64,000 nt of DNA from Verticillium longisporum (taxonomy: Eukaryota; Ascomycota; Sordariomycetes; Glomerellales; Plectosphaerellaceae): contig JAETXT010000010.1 of the NCBI GenBank assembly GCA_019188255.1, positions 2,728,001 through 2,792,000 on the forward strand. The letters are read 5' to 3'. This document shows positions 46,341-57,565 of the stretch, piece by piece. Each line of letters starts with the position of its first letter. Position 1 is the first letter of the stretch. Under the pieces are notes generated by a model. That model saw only the letters and a list, made by a program, of their open reading frames with translations. It was not told the origin of the DNA and did not search any database. The position numbers and the translations under genes were made by a program.

Positions 46341-49300
46341 GGGGCGGGCGAACCGTTCGACTGTAGATGATGTTTGATACCCGAGAATGAACATGTTCCG
46401 CTTTCATCTATAGTGCAATTCTGCTTGCTGATTCCTTCGCTTGATTGCCTTCCCATGTGTTTCGCGTAGACGACGAGGTTCTCAGTTTGTCCGCTGTCTG
46501 CCTGACTACAGTGAGGCAGCGTGCCTATCATGCCACAATCTCGACCATCTCGAGACATCACGTCCAGCACCTGTCACTATTCTTCGAGTAAGAAGCTGCT
46601 GCCCTTCGACTCGGCTCTAATGTGGAGGATTCCCTCCTATCCGAGAAGCCTAGTGGTAAACACGGTAATACCTCAATGCTATCCCACGACGGTGAAATCA
46701 GTGCCCGTCTGCACGAGCTCAACATGGCCTGCGATCCCGTACATACAGCCAGCAGGACGAAGCTCCTTCACGCTAATCCATGACTCCACATGTCGAGCAC
46801 ACCGCTACATGCACTCTCTTCTCTCAATACTTCCCAAGGCGGGGAACCTGGTGTTGCTCGACCTGGAGCAAGCAAGGCCTTCTTACGTGGCCGACCAACC
46901 TCACCACCCTGCTTGAGAGGCGGTTGCACCCTGGTCGCCCTACAGGAGAGTGCATTCGACAAAAGTCCTGGGGGGTTCACCAGCAGGCCGTGTCGGTAGT
47001 ATCGTAGCGCCAGGTCATTTGGGTAGAGAACTATAAGTTCTTCTTCGCGGTCATGTTGCACTACCCGAGACTTGCGATCCAACAAGCCACGGCATTCCTC
47101 GTCGCCGCGATTCCCTCACGGGCTCGAAGTAACTAGTTACTGCCTGAAGGGGCACTTTTCAGCCGTCGAGTGGCTTCGGAATGTTAGGCGCCCCTGCCTC
47201 CGCTTGTGTGACGAGTTTCCATGGCCCGCGAGTAGGAATATTGAACCTAAGACACCATGTCCATTCATGCCAGGCATCATGCGGAGGTAAGACACACATC
47301 GAACGGGCCAGATCGCAACCTCCAGTGACGCTCCGATGAGCACCAGGGGTAGCACTCATCCTTTGATGCTAATCTTTGCGTGGTCTGGATTGGGGGAAGC
47401 ACCCCCCATTGCCTGAATGATAACACCGGGGGCCGCATCATTCTGCCATTGAAGGGGGTGCCGGAATCGATTGGTCTTGCGAAATTCCGACCTTGCAAAT
47501 CAAAGGGACCGGAGAACTGCTCCGTATGCGTGCATGCGGTGTACCATGTAATCGTGGGGGGAAGACGGTGTGGTATTTGGCCAAGGACGGCTGGCAGGGC
47601 CCGATCTCGTGCAGCGACACGAAATGACAGAAGCATGAGTGACATGTCATGTCATAGCCTTCGCAGCACGGCTTGGAAGGCAGCGGTAACCTGAGCACGG
47701 CCTTCAGATCGCCTAGGCGACCCGCAGGATTAAGATGCAGATATATGAACGATCTGGGGTGGAGAGGTTGCCAATGGGGATGTGCTTGCGAGTGTGGTGA
47801 GCTCTGTGTGAGGTGTTCGGACCAAGACGCCAACTTGAATGGAAACTGCCCACCACGTCCTTCGTAGCCAACCAATATGTGCGGAGGTGAGCACCGAGGG
47901 ATCATCAGGAAGCCCGAATAGACAACGTGTCTCCCCCTGGGGCCCAAGAGTTAAGAGATCCTCATCGCTGCTTGCATCGAGATATCTGAGATCTGCGCCG
48001 ACTTTCCGGGAAGATGTGGTCCGCCCGATGAAGCTTTCAAAGCAAGGGATCGGCGTTCGGGCTGATGTCCATCTATGTGGGTTTGTGACGTTGGTCGTAC
48101 GTTGTTCGGACAGGGGATTCGATAAATGCCATCAAAAAGGCAGCCATGGAGATTTTGAGTTGGATAGACTGACCTGACAGTCTCTTTGCCACACACCACA
48201 ACACACCATGGGGACTCCACACCCCCCAGTACCCGTAGTTTCGCACCAAGATGGTAATGGGTGCAGTGAGCACTAGGAGGCCAGCAACACTGTGGTACCA
48301 AGTAACCTAACCAACTTGTCGCCATCCTCTCGACCCGTCACGTCCGACCACAGTCTTGACTGGTCGAGCGGCTGAACGCAAACTGCCCGGTCTCGTTGGA
48401 ACAGCGACCAACCTTTGGCCATGCTGGGTAGTCTGTGCCTAGGCCGGGTTCAGTTTACCAAGCGTGCATGTGTTGTGCACGCATGTGTGCACACACACCA
48501 ACAAACCGACCAAAACACCAGGCTTTGCCCGGGGCTTCTCCTCCGCCCTGGCCATCGACTTTCTTTTTCCCGTACTCTGCTTTCAAACATTACAGTCCTC
48601 CTGGCAGAGTCCTCGGGTTTCAAGTGCCGTTTCCTCACACGGCTACCGATTGACTTCGTTATGGTGGCGTTCTGCCATTGTGTGCTGGGCGTGCTAACGC
48701 TAATAATGTGACGTCAAGTCAAGGGAGCTTGGGGCACGGCTGTGCGCTCTGGGTTTGTGACGTCTTTGCGAAAGGGAGACAGTAGTGCCCGCCGTGGGGA
48801 AACGCGATGCAACGAGGCTTTGCTTGCCAGCTTGCCAAGTCGTTGTTTCTACTTCATCATCTGCTGGCACTGCCACGCATTGAAGTAACAGCAACGTGCA
48901 TTGTTGTGATAGCTCGAGAGAAAAGAGACCCCTCTGCCCTCTTGCCCCATGCTGGACCCATGTCGTTCTCCAGTCATTCTAGAGGTTTCTTTTGGACGGC
49001 CGATGAGACGGGGGGGGCGGGATCCCTGTGAATCGTAACGATAGCAGCCACTTTACCGATGGATGCTCTCTGCCGACCCCCACCAACCCTGGGTCGCCAT
49101 CGCGGGCAGCGGGGACACGCGATTTTCTTTCTTACGCTCTTACGACGACTGCATCTGTTCCTGTTCCTGTTCCGTGTTAGGCATATTCAACGTTGGTTAG
49201 ATCCTTGGCTTCATTTCATCGCCAAGAGTACCTGTTGCTCCCACTCATTTGTGAACACCATGGGCAGGATCGCTTAAGTTGGGGAGCAAAAACATGCAGC

Positions 49301-51606
49301 TGCTCGATCCTCGATCCTCGCAGGGAGCCCAGCCAGCCGAGCCAGCCAAAAGTGCGGTCCCAGTGCAACGCCCCAGGATTGTCTGGCGGAGTTATGCCCG
49401 GCGGCAACTCAGCGGTGATAACACACCCATCAGGCTGCATATCACCGGCGGCTGCTATTGGGTCCACAAAATCCATCGGCATGCGGACCAGGAAACAGGC
49501 CGAATGGACGCGTGTGTTTGGGCCTGTATGCTCCTGTGGTCCTGCGCTCCTGTGCTCCCAGGGCGCTCGAGCGGGGTCTCGTACATGGTAGTCCCGAACG
49601 GGTTGATTGAGTTGGATCGAGTGACGGGTGGATACTCTGTGATCGGCCTCGCGAGGGCTCGGTCGCTGAGCAGGGAACGAATGAGGTCGAGCGATGAACG
49701 GCGAAAACTGTCCGGCTGGTGGTTGTGTGCTTCCTGGCGGACGCTTGCCCAGGTGGTTGGAACGGATGGCAAGCTTGCCAGGGTGGTGGTGAGACGGGCA
49801 GCATGTGCCACGATGTGCCAGGCTTGCCAGGCTGGGGTGTCTTCTCATCCTTCGTTATCAGCGCTTTTGCCGTACGTTCCCTCCTTGTGGTGCCGTTCCC
49901 TTGGAAAACGTAGGCGGGGGTGGGTACGTTCCGATGAACGTCAGAATGTCCGACTTGACGTTTGTTGGCCAAGCACGTCTAGGGTGCGTAGAAGGTAGAA
50001 ACCACGACAATGGAGTGATGAAAGGTTGACGGGTCCTTGACGAAACGCCTGCAACACACAGCCTAGGCTGAACAGCCAACTGTGCTGGCAGCTATTCTGA
50101 CATGAGTGCGCAGCCCTCAGAGATGAACATCAATATGCCGTCAATGTCGAACAGCTGGTGTTCGCGTTGAGGGTCGGGCGAGGGACCGAAGGGACGCCTA
50201 GTGACAAGGAGATGGCAACGAAGGATCTGGACCCGGTAGTCAAAGTCAAAACATTGAGTTGGTTGCAGTTCCTCTTCACGCCATCTGTGTTCCGGCAAGG
50301 TGCAGGTGTCTATCTGTCAAGGCGATGCGTGGGTTGTCGACTGGGTGAAAGCTTACTGAAGGCTGGAGACTAAGGCACCTAGCGAGGGCAACATGAGGAT
50401 GAGGGGGGGTTATCCGAGTCCGAGTGAAGTCTGCCTGCTTCTCTTCCTTCAGACGGCAGGGACTGCCAATGGCAAGCAGCGGGGCAGGAACAGGCATACT
50501 GCCTGCGCCTGCCCAGGTGGTCCGCAGCTGCCCTGGTGTGGTAGCTACAGTACCTTCGGTCCTGTGGATAGGGAGGCAGGTGCTGCGGCCGGAAGCGGGG
50601 AATCATGGAACTGGGTGAAGCTTTCCATCTACCGTTCGGGTTCGGCTGGCGGGTCCATAGTCCAAATTGAGGAGGATCACAGAAGAAACGGACGGCACGG
50701 CGGGGGGCGCTCTAGGCAATGGGGGGCAGGGCCTTTCCAGCTCTGGAGGAGGGGAGGTGCAGGACCCTTAGTAATATGCTCGATAGGGGTCTGGCTCTAT
50801 CTTCCTCACCACAGGTACCTAGGTACCTAAGGTAAGCAAGCTAAGGCACCATTACCTGGTGTACTACCTCCTAAAGGCACCTCCACCTGTGGACCCGATG
50901 TGCGCCAAAGTCCCTAGCCCACGAGCGCACCTCAAAAGCCTGGCCTTTCCAGGTGCTTGTGGCGGAGAGGCTGCCCCGGCCAAGACACGCTAGCGAAACA
51001 CCCCAGTACTTGCTCGGCGCGCTCACCCACCTCACGGGTCTGATCGAGATCGATCGTCCCAAGGAACGTCGATGCACACTGAACTCTACAAGATCGCCCC
51101 CTGCCAGCATCGAAAACGTTGGCGAGTTCGACTTTCCCCTTCCTCCTTCTGTCTCGCGAAACGGCCATAACCCCGTCGTTTGTATTCCCTGCAAGAAAAA
51201 AAAAGAACCCTGACTTGCCCTCGCCCTCGCTGTCTCTCCCCCCCCCCATTTATACCAACATAGGGCCCAGACCACCATACTTTGCCTGCGCGTCTGCTCT
51301 CCTCAACCTTCTTCTTCTGCCACTTCCGCCACCTCACCACACCACCAACCTTCTGGGTACCAGCCCACGATCAACAAACGAAGTATCTTAGTTAATTAGC
51401 AGACTGCTCAATACAGCACAATCGACAAATCATAATCCACAACTCCTCCTTCAGGTCACATCCCGCCGAGCTGCCCACACGGACCATTCTCGGCGTGCCA
51501 TTGCTGTTTCCGAGCCACCCACGATCCGACGAGAGATCGATTGCTCGTACAAGAAAAGCCATAGATCCCAACAGTCGACGCATCACGTCACAGACTACTG
51601 CCCACG
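46341..51606. other. 5.3 kb gene-free region
   Basis: Both strands show only short, low-information open frames. It contains CA/GT runs (about 48490), G-rich tracts (about 50700) and a CCTAGGTACCTAAGG palindrome cluster (50812-50845). The pyrimidine-rich final 300 bp look like the promoter and leader of the next gene. Confidence 0.5.
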
Positions 51607-52850
51607 ATGCCTAAGCGATCTCTTGACGCTAGCAGCACACCTGCAACGATGCCTCCTCCCGAGAAGTCTTCACAGCGAAAGGTACAGAAGCTCTGCCATG
51701 TCTGACGTTCCCGTCATCTCCCCCACCTGCTTGCCGCGCTTCACCCAATGCCACCATCGTTTTGGCCATTCCCAATCAGCCACTAACACCACAGTAGACG
51801 GAGCGATCCCACGAAGAGAACCAGGAGCGTGCCTACATTGCTGCCTCGAGGCGAGCCGACCGCAGCCTCGAAGCGAGGGTCAAGTCGGCACAGATGGCCA
51901 GCGAGATCCACAAGAAGCGAACCGGCAAAGGATTCAAGATTACGGAGCGAATCGTTCAGGCCGAAGAGATGTACGAGGAGGAGGAAGACGACATGCCCCG
52001 GTCCTACCGCATGCTCGCCGCGCACCTGCAAACCGGTTCGTCCGAGATGAACTACCGCGTCAACGCCTTTCTAGCCAACCGTGTTGCCATGGCCAGCATG
52101 GTGGCCGGACTTCGAAACGAAGACTGGCTGCAGAACCCCATCAACAAGATGTTCGCCGAGTCGTTCCCCGACGTCGGCAAGCAGGCCCAGGCCATGAACC
52201 ACAGGCTCTCAAACCCCAACGACTCGGCCTACTATGGCCCCCTCGCTGGGCAGAGCGCCCAGCAGCCTCTGGGCCCCATGGGCCCCGCTGCCAGCATATC
52301 ACCCAACTTTGGTTCTGTCGATTACCACGCGCCCAGCCCGTACCATGCGCCCACGCCGTCGCCCATGTCACCTCGTGACCTCAAGCACGAACAGGTTCGC
52401 TCTCCTGTCATGTCGCCAGGAGCCGCTGACCACATGTCTCCCGCACAACCGCACATGAACCCCTACGTTCAGCAAATGGGTCCCACTGATCCCCTGCTGT
52501 ATGACGACTCGATCTTCACCTCTGAGCTTCCGCTTGACGCCAAGATGCTGGCTGGCCCGAGCCTAGATATGAGCGACCCCTTAACTCACCTGTTCCTGGC
52601 CGGAGACTCAGCTGCATCTTTCTATCCCGAGGACCCGGTCTTCACGAAGCCGGAGCAGCGGACACAGACCGCCAAGCCCATGATGTCTACGCAAGAGTAC
52701 TACGGCGCGACGCCACAGAACCCTGGCTACCCAAGCTTTGACACGCAGCGGAGCACTGCCGGTACGCCGAGCGCTGGACTCGGAGACGACTGGAACGCCT
52801 TCATGGACTGGGACAACTGCGACGAGGCCATCCCCGAGTACCGCCCATAG
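51607..52850 (+). CDS. fungal hypothetical protein, basic coiled-coil N-terminus
   Basis: Two exons (51607-51681 and 51798-52850) join in frame to give 375 residues. The N-terminal ~110 residues are charged and helical (RAYIAASRRADRSLEARVKS, ASEIHKKRTGKGFKITERIV) and then highly acidic (MYEEEEDDMP). The following helix has AAHLQTGSSEMNYRVNAFL. The rest is Pro/Met/Ser-rich and disordered, with repeated SP and TP sites (SPYHAPTPSPMSP), and ends WNAFMDWDNCDEAIPEYRP. I recall this N-terminal pattern from uncharacterised Sordariomycete proteins, but I know no function. The acidic and aromatic C-terminus resembles an activation domain, and a nuclear regulator is only a guess. Confidence 0.8.
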
Positions 52851-53706
52851 CCTCTGACGGGACTGGAGCACATTGGATTCTGAGGAGCAAGCGATTGATT
52901 TTTATGACGAGCATGATGTACGACCAGGGATATACCCCACACACTTATTAGAGTCTGGTTGCATGGATGGTCGGATTTGGTGAAGGGCCACGGCGGGCAC
53001 ATCAAGGGCGCTTTTGGGCGTCTATTTTGGGGATTGGGATTTTATTGTTCAGGGTTGACGACACGACAACGTCCCTCCTCCGCTGTCTGGATATTATTCC
53101 ACCTCGTCACGATATTTTTGATACCCGAAGAGGAGGGGATTTCTTTTCATTTCTACACGGCCAGAAGATGAGGTCGAGAAGGAACACACGAAAGGGACGT
53201 GTTATGCGAGGGATCAAGACGAATTATGCCAACGCAACATGGCTCGCAATATTTTCGGAGCCGCTTGGGCACGCCTACCCATTTAGTAGAGTGAGGAAGA
53301 GAAACCCTGTCGAGATGGGACCAAAAAAAGTCATAAAAACACTGAAGCCTGCCTCCAAAAGTGATGTCGGTGGTTTATCCTCAAGGTGTTGCGACGCTGA
53401 ACACTATTCATCTCAGCAATTCGGCCGTCATCACGTCTTGGCCAGTCCAGGTGATCTACCTGAAGCCTGGTCCTCGTTCACGACCCTCGAACCACTCACT
53501 TCACGTGTCGCCGTAGCTGCATATGCAGCCTTCAGCTGTGGCTGACCCACGCAAAGGGCACCAGGTAAGCGCCCGGCAAAGCTCGCCATCTGCTGAACCG
53601 TCAAGCGTAGCGAGGCCATGGCATCGCTCTCACGGCTCCCGTCCGCGGCTGGCGTCATCGTCAAAGAGAACCCCCCCCAAAAGAACAAAGCCTCCCCTCC
53701 GAGGAA
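52851..53706. other. intergenic region upstream of the NLR gene
   Basis: About 850 bp have no supported gene; they should hold the 3' UTR of the previous gene and the NLR promoter. Confidence 0.45.
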
Positions 53707-56700
53707 ATGGCAGAGTTCGCCCTCGCGACGAGCATCCTCAGCACCATCGCCTTTGCGCTGCAGCTGTGGACCGACTCGGCCGAGATTCGGAAGAGCGGCT
53801 CGAGCATCTCCACGGCCGACTGCACGCGGCAGGCCGAAAGCCTCAAAACCCACTGCGACAGAGTCAAACTGCTGCAGGACTCGGAAGCCGAGCTCGACGA
53901 AGCGGTAAGCCCCGCCGCGTGCGACGCAGACACGTCTCACGTGCCAGATCCACTGCTGACCGGCATTGCTCCAAGGCCAGGATCAGGACCATCGCGACCG
54001 AGATTCATGAGTTTGGAGACGAGCTCTCGACGCGGCTCGCCAGGTGCGCGCTGCCGCCGGGCGCGGGCGGCTGAAGGCGGTATCGCGATGTCATTGCCGT
54101 ACTCTGGCGGGGGATGCGCATGGATGCCGACGCGCAGATGAGACGGCTCGTCGCGCTGCGGAATGAGCTCCAGTCGGAGCTCCTCGTGTCGATGCTGCGC
54201 AAGGTCAGCGTCGAGGACCTGCAGCGCAAGGCGGCCTTTCGGCGCCTCGACGACGATGTCAAGGCGCTGACGCTGGGTCACCTGCAGGGCCTCGAGGCTG
54301 TCCTGACGAAGGTGGATTCCCTCGCCGTTGCGGAGGAGCAGAGACATCAGGAGATCATGGCTGAGCTTCGCAGGTGGGATCCGCTCAGCGCCCATGCCCG
54401 TCCCGCTGTGCCTCCTGACCACGACCTCGTCTGGAAGAAGGATATGGTCACGGAGCTGAAGAACAGGTTCTGGTACGGCTCGATCCCGCGGCGCCACGAT
54501 GCCATTGCCACGGCTCATGAGAAGACGTTTGAATGGATCTTCACTGGGCAGAAGAAGACGCACCAGTCCAACACCACGCTCATGGAGTGGATGACCGGGG
54601 GCACCGGTCCGTACTGGGTCAGCGGGCGTGCCGGCACCGGCAAGAGCTCGCTCATGCGCTTCCTCAACGATGATGAGCGAACCAGAGAGGCGTTTCAGAC
54701 GTGGGCGGGCGATCGCCCTCTCGGCCTCGCGTCTTTCTACTTTTGGAATTCCGAAGCTGCCGGTGACGATCGCCTGAAGTCGCTGACAGGCCTCTATCGT
54801 GCGATTTTGTTCACCCTCATCGAACAGCACCCCAGTCTTGCTGACGTGTTCTTCCCTGATCACTTGGTCAAGGGGAGACGATGGGACACGGACTTCCCGA
54901 CCTTTATTGACATGGCGCAGGGGTTCGAGCGATTCTCGACGGCGAGCGAACTGCCTGTAGCCGTGGGGCTCATCATCGATGGGTTGGATGAGTATGAGGC
55001 ACCGCACAGCAAGCAAGTCGAGGCCGCTGCCATGCTGCGCCGGGCCAGCGAATCGCCGAACATTAAAGTCATCGTCTCCAGCAGACCAGAAGCTGCCTTT
55101 GAGACGGCTTTCAGGGATTCCACAAAGCTCCGTCTGCACGAACTCACCGAGGAAGATCGCCGAACCTATGTACACGACAAGCTCACGGCCGTACCACGAC
55201 TCCACAGCATAACGACCAAGGAGCAGCAGCTGGAGCTGATAGATCTTGTTGTTGAGAGATCTGAAGGCATATTCCTCTGGGTGAATCTCACCGTGGCAAC
55301 CCTGGTAGAGGAGATTGAGTTGGCCATGGATATCTCGCGGCTGCTGAGGGTGACCAGCGACATTCCTGGAGGCAACAAGGAGCTTGGCGCCATCTTTGAT
55401 CACATGTTGCGAAATCGAATCCCGGAAAAACACAGGACCCTCGGCCTCCAACTCATCCAGACCCTGAAGTACGGGTACACTCTGCCTTCGAAACTCATTC
55501 CGTGGGTGGAAGGGGAAAGGGTCAGACACCCCATCACCGCAATCTTGTGCTCCTTTTTCGAGGATGACTTGCAAACGACACTTGAAATTCCCGTAAAGCC
55601 ACTGACAGTAGCCCAAGCTGCTTCCAGAACCGAGATGGCCATCAACATGGTCCGACAGTCCTGTGCTGGCTTGCTGGAATTCAGGGAGTATGAGAGCGAG
55701 GCGTTGATAGCGGAACAGCCATCTGTCAAGGCCATGGAGCTTCATTATTTGCACAAAGACGTCTCTATATATCTCGAGACAGCAGATACGGCCAAAATCT
55801 TTGAAGACTCGCTCTCGGGTACCCATGGAGACATCCAGGTGAACCTACTCAAGTGCATAGTCAGCTTCATCAGGACCATCTCCGTGGAGGATCCAGCAAT
55901 CGTCTCTTGGGCAGAATCCTGGACGCTCAATTCGGCATTCTGGCAACTCGTCGAGTACTGCATGCGGCTGGCTCGGGACACCGAAGAGAGGAACCCTGAC
56001 CAGACCGAATCTCTTCTGGATGCTATGGATCAAGCAGTAAACCAACACTGGCAGCCAGACGGGTTCCTCGTCCCTCTGTCACTTGTCGACTCTGCCTACT
56101 GGACGAATCACTTCCCGGTTGACCGCCACTACACTGGAATGAGAGTCAACGAGGTGGATGTCCAGATCTTGACTTTTCTTTCGTTTACCGTCCAACAAGA
56201 CCTGTTCTTCTACCTGCAGTCCAAGCTGCGACGTCTGGGGCCAGCAGTGCTGCAGGTGCCTGGGAGGCCACTGGTGCTCATTGCCAGCGGCACTGATCCA
56301 ACCAGGTGGCTCTTGCGAGGCAGACGCCCGGCCAGGGTAGTGAAACTCCTTCTCGACCACGGGGCTGACCCTCATGAGGTCTTTGACGGCCAGACGGCCT
56401 GGCAGGTTGCGCTCGATGTGACGCGGCGCTCCGCCACGACTTCCTTCCTCGAGCGCAAAGAGATCGGAGAGGTTCTTCTCGCACTGGTCCATGCGGGTGC
56501 TGATATACACGCCGTCATCCGCTGGACGGAGAGGCGCAAGATCAGCAAGCGAAACTGGGTCACGGACGAGTTCTCTCGACCCGCAACCCAGCAGATCAGG
56601 CTCACGTTCATGGACGGGGAACTCAAGGAGCCAGGTCAATACTGTGACAAGTCTATCGGCGGGACACTGTCCGCAAACGAGGAGCAGATTTTGAAGGAGC

Positions 56701-56843
56701 TCGGGAGGAAGATTCTGGCGACCATGGCGGAGAAGCGTACGTGGAACATGGCTCTGAGACACAACATCAGGGACACCAAGGCGCGGGTGACTCACGGGGT
56801 TCAGAAGCGAGTAATGGCATTGGGCGCGGCATTTTTTAGATGA
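53707..56843 (+). pseudogene. NACHT NLR (STAND) protein with in-frame TGA
   Basis: Fungal NLR-type STAND ATPases act in non-self recognition and programmed cell death. Exon 1 (53707-53904) starts MAEFALATSILSTIAFALQL, a hydrophobic-helix N-terminus typical of fungal NLRs. Exon 2 (53976-56843) keeps the frame but meets TGA at 54072-54074, between ALPPGAGG and YRDVIAVLW. Downstream are a coiled region, the NACHT core with Walker A GRAGTGKSS (about 282) and Walker B GLIIDGLDEYE, VIVSSRPE, and a C-terminus with weak ankyrin-like stretches (VVKLLLDHGADPHEVFDGQT). The TGA could be CGA (Arg) mutated by a C-to-T change. An alternative intron with a GTGCGC donor and GAG acceptor (about 54035-54141) would remove the stop. 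A 909-residue product from Met 54114 is also possible. Confidence 0.75.
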
Positions 56844-57565
56844 TTCTATATTGCATGCATGCGAGTTCTATTCCGCTTCGAGATCGATGCTTGTTGCCAG
56901 TTGCCATTGAATCGCGCCCTCGATTGAGCCGGCGGCGCAATGGAAGTGCACAAGTTGACAACCCCTTTATGGGTAGCAACAGTATTCTGTCATGTCTCAG
57001 GAGACTTTGGGTCTGGTGTATCTGAGGGACGGATTTACGATATTGACACTGGACACACTCTTCAAGATCTTTCTAAACGGTGTTCTCTCCGACAAGATTT
57101 CTAGATGAGAAAGGCACCACTTTCTCGACAGTCTCTTTCTCGCCCTTTTGAACCAGCTCAAGAAAACTTCTCTTACAGAGAGAAGAGCTTGTGGTTTTGT
57201 CTTGTCTTACGTTCAGCAGCCAAATCTCTCCCCATCGAAACCCTGTAAGAAACTTAACCACCACAGGCTCACGTGGAGCAATGTGCTCAGGGAAATATTC
57301 TGGATCAACCCCGGGACCACACGCTAAGCCCAAGGAGGGCCTACGTGTTGCCGAAACCTCGCATCTCAGCCGCAGCTGAAAACACCTTGGATTGGATGCA
57401 AGAGTTTGTACATAATGCACGTAAAATCCCGATGATCCGGTCTCTCTGAATTGCGCATCAAGATTCTTCGCCTACCGACTGGAGCTGGACGTTCTTTGTT
57501 CCTCATCTGGATCTACTTTCACGCGCCAACCTCTGCCCGCTTGCGGTCCGCTCCCGCGCGCCGCC
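56844..57565. promoter_or_regulatory. NLR 3' flank / HET gene promoter
   Basis: About 720 bp separate two same-strand immunity-type genes. It is less GC-rich than the genes. I see no TATA box or extra gene. Confidence 0.4.

Noticed and set aside
44880..46394. 504-codon open frame opposite nop9
   Set aside because: Antisense shadow of strongly biased codons; composition is His/Arg/Val-rich with no motif.
49279..49998. 239-codon open frame in the 46-51 kb region
   Set aside because: No homology signal; overlaps equally long frames on the other strand.
53937..55826. 629-codon open frame opposite the NLR
   Set aside because: Shadow of the NACHT coding strand; no recognisable domain.
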